A stretch of 64,000 nt of DNA from a bacterium (lineage in GTDB: Bacteria > Myxococcota_A > Polyangia > Nannocystales > Nannocystaceae). The DNA is taken from contig JANSYI010000020.1 in assembly GCA_024742475.1 (NCBI GenBank), positions 108,605 through 172,604 on the forward strand, in the 5' to 3' direction. The translations under genes were made by a program, and so were the position numbers. Positions 8,906 to 18,628 of this stretch are shown piece by piece (positions within the stretch are counted from its first letter, which is position 1; each line of letters begins with the position of its first letter). The notes under the pieces were generated by a model. The model ran no database searches. It was not told the origin of the DNA and saw only the letters and a program-made list of their open reading frames with translations.

Positions 8906-9721
8906 GTGCCGAGGATCGTATTCGCACTCGCAGCGCTCGCCGTCGCCCTCCCCGGATGCGGCAAGGTGCGCAGCTACACCGAGCCCACCGTCGCCGTTCC
9001 AGAGGCCGACCCTCTAGACGAAGCGGCGACGCTGCTGCTCGATTCGCTCGCGCGCGGTCGGTACGACGCGCTGGCCTCGCGCACCTCCGAGCCGCTGACT
9101 TCGGACATGAGTCGGGCCGAGTTCGACGACCTCGCGGCGATCGTGCAGTGGCTGGGTCCGCTGCGCTCCCGGACCGTCGATGAAGACGCGGTCGTCGAGC
9201 ATGGAGCGCGCTCCTACGTCCTGCGGTTCGACCGGGGCGGCGACGTGGATCTCGAGGTGTTCATCGACGCGACGGGTCAGCTCACCGGGTTCGAGTTCTC
9301 GGGAAAGGGCTTCGTCGAGGCCGAACGCGGGGTGCTGGCCGAGCCTTGGCGGGAGTTTCGGGTCTACGACTTTCACCGACTCGCCGCGGACGGCTCGCGA
9401 CTCGGCTCCGACGAGCCCGCGACCACGAACCGGGTCGAGTACGAGCTCGTCGTGGGCGGGATCGAGGCCGTCCTCGGCGTGCACCACCTGCGGGTCGAGA
9501 AGACCCTGCTCGACGCCGGCGGGTCGCCCGTGCTGCGCGAGCCCATCGAGTTCGACACCACGTTCGACCAAGACGCCATGGGCGTGCCGCGAGGGGTCGT
9601 GCGCGGACACGTCGAAGTCCCCGGGCCCGGTCGATGGACGCTCCAGCTGGTCATCAGCGACGAGAACGCCCACCGCGCGATCGAGCACGAGCACATCTTC
9701 AGGGTCGGCGCCGCGAAGTAG
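8906..9721 (+). CDS. lipoprotein with DUF3887/DUF4019-like domain
   Basis: A 271-residue protein from GTG 8906, the only start giving a signal peptide, which ends in LPGC. Residues 30-120 (LLLDSLARGRYDALASRTSE and following) resemble the small alpha/beta domains named DUF3887 or DUF4019, which are often found in exported proteins that sense or bind ligands. The C-terminal 120 residues form a beta-rich region closing with HIFRVGAAK. Follows the kinase gene by 50 bp on the same strand. The assignment to a DUF family is by pattern only. Confidence 0.7.
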   Translation: MPRIVFALAALAVALPGCGKVRSYTEPTVAVPEADPLDEAATLLLDSLARGRYDALASRTSEPLTSDMSRAEFDDLAAIVQWLGPLRSRTVDEDAVVEHGARSYVLRFDRGGDVDLEVFIDATGQLTGFEFSGKGFVEAERGVLAEPWREFRVYDFHRLAADGSRLGSDEPATTNRVEYELVVGGIEAVLGVHHLRVEKTLLDAGGSPVLREPIEFDTTFDQDAMGVPRGVVRGHVEVPGPGRWTLQLVISDENAHRAIEHEHIFRVGAAK

Positions 9722-9737
9722 CGCCGGTTGCACGCGA

Positions 9738-12716
9738 TCAGGGTTTCTTGCCCGCCTCGACCTTGACGCTCTCACCGCCCTCGAGCCCGAGGGTGATCGT
9801 GGTGCCGACCTTGACGGTCGCCAGCGTGTAGTACATCGGTGTCTTCTCGCCCGTGACGTCATGTCCGTCGACCTCGACGATCTTGGCGCCGGGCTCGAGA
9901 CCACCGCGTGCAGCGGGACCTCCGGGACGAACGAAAGCGACGGTGAGCTCCCGCTCATTCCAATCGACGCCGGGGTCGGGCTCGGCCAGGGTGTAGCCCA
10001 GGTCCCCCGTGTTCTCGGACTTCTTCACCCTGCGACGCACCATCTCGATGGTCTTGACCTCGAAGGGGCTGCCGTCCTCGACGACCACCGTGCGCTGCGT
10101 GAAGCCGTACTCCGCCTTCGGGCCGAACTCCTTGGGAAAGAGGATCACGCTCACCGGACCCACGGGCACCGCCGCAATCTCGTACTCGCCGTTGTCGTCG
10201 GTGATGTGCTTCTTCTCGGCGCCGCCGCCGAAGCTGAAGCTCCCGCTCTTCTTGCGGTTCATCGAGACGTTGACGCCGGCGACGGGTTCACCCGACTCGA
10301 GATCGACGACCTTGCCCTTGACCGAGACGAGCTTCTGCAGCTCGAGGCTGATCCCCGTCTGGTGTGCGCCAGCTTCGAGCGTCACCTCGACGTCTCCACT
10401 GCCCTGGGCACTCGTCGCCGCGACGAAGAACGTTCCCGGCGGCAGCTCCTCCATGACGAACCTGCCGTCGGTCGCAAAGAAGGAATCGGAGCGCGAGAAA
10501 CCGCTGGCTTCGTCTCGAATGGACAGCTTGAAGCGCTCGGGCACCGCGCCCGACCCGGCTTTGACTCGGCCTTCGATCGTCCCGGTAACGGCGAGCTGCA
10601 CGGTGACACCGTCCGCTCCCACGGACACGTTCTCGGCGTAGCCTTCCCCCCCGCCCTTGCGGCGAGCCCACACGGTGTACGTGCCCTCGGAGAGTCCGTC
10701 GACGGTGAAGGCGCCATCGGTGTCGGTCATGTTGGGCTGCTCGTTCCATCCACCCCATCGCGCCTTCTGCACGGCTCGTTTGGCATTGGCCCCCTCGGAG
10801 TCGGAGAGCCTCTCCGCGCGAACGAATGCGTCGGAGACGGGTCCGCCCGACGCGTCGACCACCACGCCCGAAATCGAGTGGCCTCGCGACTCGACGACCA
10901 GCGTGATCTCGGCCGACTCTCCGGGCTCGACCTGCACGACCTCGCCCTGCACGTCGTCGTCGGTCGTGCCCGGCTTGCGCAGCGTTTGCCGCCAGTTGAG
11001 GGACGCATGCACGCGGTACTCACCGCCACGGAGCCCGCGAACCTCGAAGGTGCCGTCGTCTGCGACTTGGGCGCTCGAGCCTCCCCCCGGACCTTTCGCT
11101 CGCACGTTGGCGGAGCTGACCGGGTTGCCATCGGCGTCCTCGACTCGGCCTGTAATCGTCCCCGCGGGCAAGACCTCGATTTCGATGCCTTCGACGTCTT
11201 GCCCCTCGGGAAGTTCGACCTCGAGCGGCTCCTCCGCGGAGGGGATGCCTCGACCGCGCACCGTGATGAGGTACGTGTTGGGCGTCAGTCCCTCGAGCTC
11301 GAAGTTGCCGTCTTCATCGATGTCGTCCGTCGAACTCCAGACGCTCTTGCCCCGCGCTTCGCCTCCGGTGGAGCGAGCCCTCACCGACGCGTCATGGAGC
11401 ACCTCGGCGTCGGCGATGACACGGCCACGAATGCGATGTCCGGTCTCGACCTCCCAAACCAGCCCTTCGACCGACTCGTCCGCGATTTCGATCTCGCCGT
11501 AGGAGTCCTCGCGGACCGTCCCCGCGCAGCCGGCGTTGATCTCGTACTTGCCAGGAAGCACGCCGCGGATCTCGACCACGCCCTCGGCGTCGGCTTCCCC
11601 TCGGGGTGCGATTCTCCCGAGGTTGGGCACTGGCCTGAGGCTCGCGCTGCCCTGCTCACACGGTCGCGTCTCGTCCCCGTCTCGCACCACGATGACCCCC
11701 GAGACACTGACGGCGGGATGCAGCTGCACGAGCACGTCGGAGGAAGTCTCGCCGAGCCCGAGGTGCACGCTGACCTCGGCTTCGCCGTAGCCCTCATCCG
11801 CCGTAGCCGTGGGCTTGTAGGCCCCCGGTCCGAGCCCTTCGATGCGAAACGCCCCCGTCGCGTCGGTGAGCACGAGCTGACCTGCCAATGACACCCGCGC
11901 GCCCTCGACGGGCTCTGCTGTCGCGACGTCGAGCACGTGTCCAACCACGATCGACTCGGGGGTGAGGTAGAGGTCGAAGTGCGTGCCCGGTGCGCGCCCC
12001 CGCTGCTCCTCGCTGGCGTAGCCCTCCGCCCTTGCCTCGAGGTACGTGGGGCCTTCCTTGACCCAGATCGAGAACTTGCCCTCTTCATCGGCCAAGACCG
12101 ACGTGGGCGGCGTGCCGCCACCCCACCAGCCGAAACCGCTGCGGACCTGCGCCCCGGGGATCTCTCCGCCGGAGATGTCGCGGACCGTGCCAAACACCTG
12201 GACGCCACCGGGCCGGAGCTGGATGTCGATCGCAGTACGCTCCTGGCCTGCTGCGAGTCGCACGCCCGTCGCCTTGCGCTCGGCATCCTCGAACCGACCG
12301 GGGATGTGCTGTGCGGCACCAGCGGTGACGTCGTACCTGCCCGCAGCCAGCTCGCCGAGGCGATAGCGTCCGTCTGCGGTGGTGACCGTGCACGGGGCCA
12401 CACGGGGCCGCTCGCGGTCCTCTCCCAGCGCGAACGCGCAGACACGGGCGCCCGCGATGACGCCTCCCGCCTCGCTCCGCACCGTGCCGGCCAAAGACGC
12501 CTCGGGTGCGTCGCGGAGCAACAGCGCGCTCTGCATGCGGGGCTTTCGTGCGGCAACCAGACCATCGTCGTGACCCGCACCGCTGCCGGTGGCCATCTGC
12601 GCCGACGCGACGTCGGCCTGCGCATCGGCCTCGTCGTCTCGTAGCGCCCACCATGCCAACGCCCCGACGACCAAGAGCACGAAGGCGACCAACGGGGTTC
12701 GGTTCGACGACTGCAT
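9738..12716 (-). CDS. membrane-anchored protein with many carboxypeptidase-regulatory-like repeats and C-terminal PDZ domain
   Basis: A 992-residue protein from ATG 12716. Residues 8-26 are a signal or anchor segment (LVAFVLLVVGALAWWALR). The rest is a chain of about nine to ten beta-sandwich repeats of the carboxypeptidase-regulatory-like/CNA-B type, each opening with patterns such as ISGVVVDASGGPVSDAFVRA and closing with FEVRGLRGGEYRV. The last 90 residues form a PDZ-like domain (LGYTLAEPDPG to GLEPGAKIVEVDGHDVTG). Such proteins are surface scaffolds. The frame runs on upstream to 13010, but that part crosses the lipoprotein gene and the receptor remnant; GAGGAA lies 11 bp before the chosen ATG. 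It converges on the lipoprotein gene at 9721 with 16 bp between. Confidence 0.88.
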   Translation of the reverse strand: MQSSNRTPLVAFVLLVVGALAWWALRDDEADAQADVASAQMATGSGAGHDDGLVAARKPRMQSALLLRDAPEASLAGTVRSEAGGVIAGARVCAFALGEDRERPRVAPCTVTTADGRYRLGELAAGRYDVTAGAAQHIPGRFEDAERKATGVRLAAGQERTAIDIQLRPGGVQVFGTVRDISGGEIPGAQVRSGFGWWGGGTPPTSVLADEEGKFSIWVKEGPTYLEARAEGYASEEQRGRAPGTHFDLYLTPESIVVGHVLDVATAEPVEGARVSLAGQLVLTDATGAFRIEGLGPGAYKPTATADEGYGEAEVSVHLGLGETSSDVLVQLHPAVSVSGVIVVRDGDETRPCEQGSASLRPVPNLGRIAPRGEADAEGVVEIRGVLPGKYEINAGCAGTVREDSYGEIEIADESVEGLVWEVETGHRIRGRVIADAEVLHDASVRARSTGGEARGKSVWSSTDDIDEDGNFELEGLTPNTYLITVRGRGIPSAEEPLEVELPEGQDVEGIEIEVLPAGTITGRVEDADGNPVSSANVRAKGPGGGSSAQVADDGTFEVRGLRGGEYRVHASLNWRQTLRKPGTTDDDVQGEVVQVEPGESAEITLVVESRGHSISGVVVDASGGPVSDAFVRAERLSDSEGANAKRAVQKARWGGWNEQPNMTDTDGAFTVDGLSEGTYTVWARRKGGGEGYAENVSVGADGVTVQLAVTGTIEGRVKAGSGAVPERFKLSIRDEASGFSRSDSFFATDGRFVMEELPPGTFFVAATSAQGSGDVEVTLEAGAHQTGISLELQKLVSVKGKVVDLESGEPVAGVNVSMNRKKSGSFSFGGGAEKKHITDDNGEYEIAAVPVGPVSVILFPKEFGPKAEYGFTQRTVVVEDGSPFEVKTIEMVRRRVKKSENTGDLGYTLAEPDPGVDWNERELTVAFVRPGGPAARGGLEPGAKIVEVDGHDVTGEKTPMYYTLATVKVGTTITLGLEGGESVKVEAGKKP

Positions 12717-12781
12717 GATTCGCGGCGTTCCTCGCACGAGGGAGGCAAAGGTTCCCCCAACGAGCCAACGATCACCCGGAC

Positions 12782-12876
12782 TCAGCCTCGCGTCGACTTG
12801 TTTCGCCCCACCGCATTGAAATGGAGTCGGCCACCGCGTGGGCGAGAGCAACTGGCTGCGCGACCGGTTTGCATCC
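12782..12876 (-). pseudogene. decayed copy of the 3' end of the TonB-dependent receptor gene
   Basis: Reading the minus strand toward 12782 gives a stop preceded by HFNAVGRNKSTRG, which lines up with the end of the intact receptor (HFDAMGRNRSARD plus stop at 13443). About 52 bp around the stop are roughly 79% identical by hand alignment. After a gap of about 33 bp a second block, 12828-12875, again matches the receptor tail (an RSQL segment). It has the same orientation as the receptor and lies on the far side of the small lipoprotein gene, so the two copies form imperfect direct repeats about 660 bp apart. Not translated as part of any supported gene. Confidence 0.7.
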
Positions 12877-12921
12877 GATGAATCAAGCTGCCGAGCCTCT
12901 CGTCTGCAGCTCCCGAGCTCG

Positions 12922-13434
12922 ATGCGACGATCCGCTCTTCCTCTGTTAGCCCTGTGCCTCAGTCTGAACGCGTGCGAAGAGGACGATGGTGTTCCTGCCC
13001 CCGAGGGCACCTATGCGGTGCAATCGCACACCCTCACGGACATGACGTGCGAGGGTGAGGGTGACGCCGTCGAGGACGTCGAGTTCTTCGCCCTCGAGCT
13101 CGACGACGTCTTCGGAGCCACGTTCCTGGGCTGGCACGACTGCACATCGGCCACCTCGTGCGACGAGTCCTCCCTGCTGACCCGCTCGTTCATCTACGAA
13201 GGCGGACAGTGGTCCCTCCGATCGACGTTCGCCGCTGGCATCGACGACTGCGAAGGCTCGATCGAAGAGGGCACCCTCGTCGAGACGGACGACGGTGTCG
13301 AGATCGAGATTCGGACCTTCTCGGGTACGATCGAGCTCGACAGCGGACAAGAATGCGACCCCGACCTGGTCGACGCCCATGCAGACGCGCTCGAGTGCAG
13401 CTCGGTCGAGCGGATACGCGGGACCTCGGTCTGA
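12922..13434 (+). CDS. small secreted lipoprotein, unknown
   Basis: A 170-residue protein from ATG 12922, chosen because a signal peptide (RRSALPLLALCLSLNAC) starts there; an in-frame codon at 12838 lies inside the receptor remnant. After the lipobox Cys the protein is acidic and beta-rich with several Cys residues (TDMTCEG, WHDCTSATSCDES, DDCEGS, QECDPD, LECSS), which suggests disulfides. No family recognised. It converges on the receptor gene with 8 bp between stops and is flanked by the receptor's intact 3' end and a decayed copy of it, so it may have arrived as a cassette. Confidence 0.7.
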   Translation: MRRSALPLLALCLSLNACEEDDGVPAPEGTYAVQSHTLTDMTCEGEGDAVEDVEFFALELDDVFGATFLGWHDCTSATSCDESSLLTRSFIYEGGQWSLRSTFAAGIDDCEGSIEEGTLVETDDGVEIEIRTFSGTIELDSGQECDPDLVDAHADALECSSVERIRGTSV

Positions 13435-13442
13435 CCCCGGAC

Positions 13443-15542
13443 TCAGTCCCGCGCCGACCGGTTTCGGCCCATCGCGTCGAAGTGCAGCGTCAGCGAGACC
13501 CGCGCGGTGAATGGGTTTCCGGCCACCGCGTGGACCGTGGGCAACTGGCTACGCGGCCGGTCCACATCCCAGTGAGACGCGAAGTGGTACTCGCCTTCGC
13601 GCCACTGCTGGTTCCACAGGTTGTCGACCGAGAGGTCCAGCTGCGCCCAGCGGTAGCGGTAGCCCACACTGAGATCCATGACCGTGGTCGGAGCCGCGAC
13701 GGCGCCGTAGCTCAGCGGTCGCGCGCCCAGCACGAACCAGCGCACCCCAGCCCGAAAGCCCTTGGGGTGAATCATCGACGCCTTCGCGGTGACGATGAGC
13801 GGCGGCGCACCGGGGATCGGCGCGCCGCTGCTGAGGAAGCGACCGCGCGCCCAGACCACGTCGGCGCCCACGTCCATCCACGACGTCGGGTGGATCTGAA
13901 CATCCCCTTCGACCCCGAGTCGCTGCGTCGCCGAGCGCTCGACGTTGAAGCCCGAGACGTGGTCGAAGACGGACTCGCGATCGATCCACGTACCGAAGCC
14001 CGCCACGCCGATGTCGAGAATGCTCGGCTGCACGCGCGTGCCGATCTCGACGCTGTCGCTCTGCGTGACCCGCGGGCGCCCGCCCGCGTAGCGGCTGAGG
14101 TCTTCGTCGGCAGGCGTGGTCTCGGGCAGCGTGTACGCGCGCGCCTCGGGAGATCGGACGCCGCGACCGTAGGCCGCGAAAAGCTGCCAGCGCTCGTGCG
14201 GAAGGAACTTGGTCATCGCGCGGGGGGACAGCGCCGCGGAGGCTCCGCTGAAGTCCCGGCCCTGCATGTTGTCGCGAATCTGCGTCGCGAATACATCGAC
14301 GCGTCCGCCAGCGTCGAGCTGCATCCACGACGTCGGGGTGGCCCGTACGCCCGTGCCGAAACCGAGGCCGTGCTGCGCAAAGGCGAGATCGCGCGGCGTG
14401 TCCCACGTCATGCCTTCGGAGGTGAGCTGGTCCGTGGATTGCTCGGCGATGTCGACCTGCCAGCGCGCAAACACGGGGATCTCGACCCGCGGGTGGACGC
14501 GAATGCCGAGCTCGGTGGAGATGCCCGGCGTGAGCGCGGCGTGCAGCTGGCGGTGGCGATCCCCCTGGTCTTCGAACAACAGGTCGCCGGTAAAGTTCTC
14601 GTCGAGCACGAAGCGTCGCGCCTGCACCCACGCCGAGGTGCGCGAGCGGACGCGGCCGCGGTCGGTCTTCACGCTGACCGATCCGATGGCTCGGCTCGAT
14701 TCGCCGACGGAGTTGTCGGTGTAGCTGCCGTACAGCCCGATGTCGCCGCGACGGACGTCGTCGAGACGCACGGTCCCCGGGAGTTCGAACCGCGCCCCGT
14801 AGAGCGCTCCCATGGCGGTCACCGTGGTGCCTCGCCCCTGGTAGAGCTGAGCCTGCCCGATTCCGCTGAGACGCTGCGCGTGGCGACGCTGACCATAGCC
14901 TTGGTCGTCCATCGCTTCGAGGGCGAGGAAGGTCTCCTTGCCGCGCCGCTTGGGCGCGTGCACGAGGGCGAGGCGGTGACGCATCGTGGAGCCGAACTCG
15001 TAGGTGGCACGCGTGCCGCGATCGGGAACGCCGAGGCGATAGCGAATGCTGCCGGCGGTGCCGAAGTTGCCCTGCTCGAGGCGGTAGCTGCCCTTGGTCG
15101 CATCGACGGTGTCGACGGCCTCGGGGATGATGAACGCCAGATCGAGGTAGCCGTGCGCGTGCACGTTGGACGCCTCGTTGATCGGCACGTCGCCCAAGTT
15201 GGTCTCGATGTCGGCCCCGTGCACCGCATCGAACCCACGCAGGTAGAACTGGTAGCCCTTCCCCTGACCGCCGTGTTGCACGATGTGCATGCCCGGCACG
15301 TGGCGCAGCATGTCTGCGGCGCTTCGCTTGGGCATGGTGTCGATCTCGCGACGCCCCACGGTTGTGGCGGTCGCGCTGAGCTGGTCGGCCTCGCGGTGGA
15401 CGACCACCTCGCGGACGGTGTCCGAGTCCGAATCGTCGGACTCGCCGATGACCTCGACGGGCACGGGCTCGTCGGGAACATCGGCGGGCGCAGGATGGGG
15501 CACTCGGGCCGCCATCGCTGCTGCGAACATCCAGCTGTTCAT
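13443..15542 (-). CDS. TonB-dependent outer-membrane receptor, probably for a metal
   Basis: A 699-residue outer-membrane receptor. Near the N-terminus EVVVHREA may serve as TonB box, followed by a plug domain (AADMLRHVPGMHIVQHGGQG, then YQFYLRGFDAVHG and NVHAHGYLDLAF) and a beta-barrel of about 500 residues. The protein ends about 11 residues after the SLTLHF strand rather than on the aromatic residue. The signal sequence is short and weak. It is the last of five minus-strand genes (18521 to 13443) with gaps of 34-60 bp or overlaps; two of the partners are histidine-rich. By analogy with ZnuD-type receptors and this context, zinc or another transition metal is the likely substrate; that is inference. 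Confidence 0.9.
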   Translation of the reverse strand: MNSWMFAAAMAARVPHPAPADVPDEPVPVEVIGESDDSDSDTVREVVVHREADQLSATATTVGRREIDTMPKRSAADMLRHVPGMHIVQHGGQGKGYQFYLRGFDAVHGADIETNLGDVPINEASNVHAHGYLDLAFIIPEAVDTVDATKGSYRLEQGNFGTAGSIRYRLGVPDRGTRATYEFGSTMRHRLALVHAPKRRGKETFLALEAMDDQGYGQRRHAQRLSGIGQAQLYQGRGTTVTAMGALYGARFELPGTVRLDDVRRGDIGLYGSYTDNSVGESSRAIGSVSVKTDRGRVRSRTSAWVQARRFVLDENFTGDLLFEDQGDRHRQLHAALTPGISTELGIRVHPRVEIPVFARWQVDIAEQSTDQLTSEGMTWDTPRDLAFAQHGLGFGTGVRATPTSWMQLDAGGRVDVFATQIRDNMQGRDFSGASAALSPRAMTKFLPHERWQLFAAYGRGVRSPEARAYTLPETTPADEDLSRYAGGRPRVTQSDSVEIGTRVQPSILDIGVAGFGTWIDRESVFDHVSGFNVERSATQRLGVEGDVQIHPTSWMDVGADVVWARGRFLSSGAPIPGAPPLIVTAKASMIHPKGFRAGVRWFVLGARPLSYGAVAAPTTVMDLSVGYRYRWAQLDLSVDNLWNQQWREGEYHFASHWDVDRPRSQLPTVHAVAGNPFTARVSLTLHFDAMGRNRSARD

Positions 15543-15576
15543 CGTGCGTTGGGTACGGTGAGGAAGGGCGGCGAGA

Positions 15577-16302
15577 TCACTCGATCTCGCAGTGCCCTTC
15601 GCCGTTGATGTGGCCGACGAGCAGGGCTTGGGCCTCGATGAAGCCGTAGAGGCTGTCGATGTCGCGTCCGCCGACCTGGTAGCGCACCTGGCCGTCCAAG
15701 CTCTGTCCGCGCAGCTCGTCGAGCGTGACCTCTCCGTCGTCGTTGGCGTCGGCCTCGGCGATCAGGTCGAAGGCGACCTGGGGCTCGGAGGAGTCGAGGT
15801 CGTCGAAGAAGAGGTGGTCGCCGTGAACGGTGAGGAACACGTCGGTGGTCTCTCCTTCGACCAGAGGCGTCTCGGTGTCGCACTCGATGTAGCGGGGCGA
15901 CACGTCGAAGGACCAGTCGAAGGACTTGGTGACCCCGTCGCGGGTCGCCGACCCGCTGGCGGCCAGCGAGGTGATCGTCCACGACACCATCGGGACGCCG
16001 TCGGCCGGGACGACGAGCGTACCGAGCTCGTGGCCCATGCCGCCGGACTCTCGGGTCAGCTCCACATCGAACGACCCTGGCAGGCTCTCGCCGTCGGCAG
16101 AGACGCCTTCGATCGAGACGGCAAAGCTATCGAAGGTGAGGTCCCAGCCGTCGACGAACTCGTCGGCAGGAATGCCCTGTTCGATGAAGTCTTCGCCCCA
16201 CGCGGCAAAGCGCAGGGTGCTGTCTCCGGTGGAGTCGTCGCACCCGGTGGAGAGGAGAGCGAGGGTTGCAATGAGCGAAAGGGAAGTGTTGATGCGTTTC
16301 AT
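15577..16302 (-). CDS. lipoprotein of a putative metal-acquisition operon, EF-hand-like loop
   Basis: A 241-residue lipoprotein from ATG 16302 with signal ending LSTGC. After the Cys comes TLRFAAWGEDFIEQGIPADE, a block I associate with uncharacterised lipoproteins found beside TonB receptors. Later features are VHGDHLFFDDLDSS, a calcium-type loop DANDDGEVTLDEL, and the end VGHINGEGHCEIE. His, Asp and Cys residues cluster in ways that suit metal binding. Its ATG overlaps the TGA of the upstream lipoprotein gene (ATGA at 16299-16302), which implies translational coupling, and the receptor gene follows after 34 bp. Function is inferred from context only. Confidence 0.8.
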   Translation of the reverse strand: MKRINTSLSLIATLALLSTGCDDSTGDSTLRFAAWGEDFIEQGIPADEFVDGWDLTFDSFAVSIEGVSADGESLPGSFDVELTRESGGMGHELGTLVVPADGVPMVSWTITSLAASGSATRDGVTKSFDWSFDVSPRYIECDTETPLVEGETTDVFLTVHGDHLFFDDLDSSEPQVAFDLIAEADANDDGEVTLDELRGQSLDGQVRYQVGGRDIDSLYGFIEAQALLVGHINGEGHCEIE

Positions 16303-17087
16303 CGGATGACCTCCACGGCGTAGTGGTCGTGAACTTGAAGGTTGCGGCGCAGGGTTGCCCACGCCTCGGGGTTTTCCTCGGACGAGAGCTCCTCGAATCC
16401 GTCGCGATCGTCGTCGAGCGCGATGAGGTCGATGCCGTCGAAGATCGTGTCGCCTTCGATGGCATCGACGGGGTCGAAGCGCAGCCCGAGCTGCTCGGTC
16501 GACGCCTCGGTGGCCTCGAAGTCGAGCGGCAGCCCAATGATGGAGCGGTCTTCGTCTTGGTCGACGTAGGCCACGAACTCGACCTCGACGTCGCCGCGCG
16601 TAGCGGTCCCGGCGAGGACGAACGTGTGCCCGATGATCGGGTCGTCGGCGTCGAGCCCGTCTCCGGCCTCGGCGAGGCTGAAGCCGAAGTTCGCGCCCGA
16701 GTAGTCGGCGCTCAGCAGCGTCGCCTGGCCGAGCACGGCCCCGGGGTCGAGAAAGTCGACCACGAAGCGGCCGACCAGCTCCCCGACGACCTCGCCGCCC
16801 GCGTCATGCCCTGGGTGGGCAAAGGCCGTGGGCACGACCAGATCGTGAAGCGCAGGGAGAACCCCGGCGCGGGCGTGCATTTCGCCTTCGGTGGTGAACT
16901 CGATGGTCTGAAGGGCCATGCGAGCTTCGGCGAGTTGGATTGTGGTGTCGTCGTCGGTGGTGAAGTTGTCTTGGGTGGGCTGGACGAGCACGTCGAGTTC
17001 GACGCGGGGTGCCAGCGCGGTGTCTAGATCACAGGCCGCGGTGCACGACAGTACGGTGCATGCGACCAACAAGCGGGTTCCGTTCAT
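16299..17087 (-). CDS. lipoprotein of a putative metal-acquisition operon
   Basis: A 262-residue lipoprotein; signal ends in CTAAC. Notable are AFAHPGHDAGG near residue 90, a likely metal-contacting His pair, and LDADDPIIGHTFVLAGTATR. The fold appears beta-rich. It overlaps the next lipoprotein gene by ATGA and sits 60 bp downstream of the His-rich membrane protein gene, so it belongs to the same operon. I read the two lipoproteins as surface or periplasmic partners that hand metal to the TonB receptor; no family name is certain. Confidence 0.8.
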   Translation of the reverse strand: MNGTRLLVACTVLSCTAACDLDTALAPRVELDVLVQPTQDNFTTDDDTTIQLAEARMALQTIEFTTEGEMHARAGVLPALHDLVVPTAFAHPGHDAGGEVVGELVGRFVVDFLDPGAVLGQATLLSADYSGANFGFSLAEAGDGLDADDPIIGHTFVLAGTATRGDVEVEFVAYVDQDEDRSIIGLPLDFEATEASTEQLGLRFDPVDAIEGDTIFDGIDLIALDDDRDGFEELSSEENPEAWATLRRNLQVHDHYAVEVIR

Positions 17088-17147
17088 CGGATCCCCCTCT
17101 CGGGTCAGGCGTGAAGTTCTCTGGATGAAGTGAGTCCTATGTCGGGC

Positions 17148-17780
<633 letters not shown>

Positions 17781-17828
17781 AGCGGCGTACTCCCCGCAGA
17801 ACGCCGTACAGAGGCGTAGTCTGGGGGG

Positions 17829-18521
<693 letters not shown>

Positions 18522-18545
18522 CGGCAGGAACCTAATGCCTTCGCA

Positions 18546-18568
18546 ATGCAATTGCAATCAACTTGCAT
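18546..18568. promoter_or_regulatory. palindromic element upstream of the metal operon (candidate operator)
   Basis: TGCAATTGCA at 18547-18556 is a perfect 10-bp palindrome, and ATGCAA (18546-18551) is mirrored again by TTGCAT (18563-18568). The A/T-rich patch is exceptional for this G+C-rich window and lies 25-47 bp upstream of the operon's first ATG, where a Fur/Zur-type repressor would bind. No repressor gene is adjacent, and it could also serve the divergent gene at 18629. Confidence 0.45.
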
Positions 18569-18628
18569 ATAGACTCGTGGCGAACGGGCTCTGCTACCGT
18601 GGAGGCCTAGCTTGGATGGACAATCACG

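Noticed and set aside
9180..11891. 903-codon plus-strand frame over the repeat/PDZ protein
   Set aside because: The minus strand shows repeated regulatory-like domains and a PDZ; the plus frame shows none.
13158..15608. 816-codon plus-strand frame over the receptor gene
   Set aside because: The minus strand encodes plug and barrel motifs of a TonB receptor; the plus frame is a shadow.
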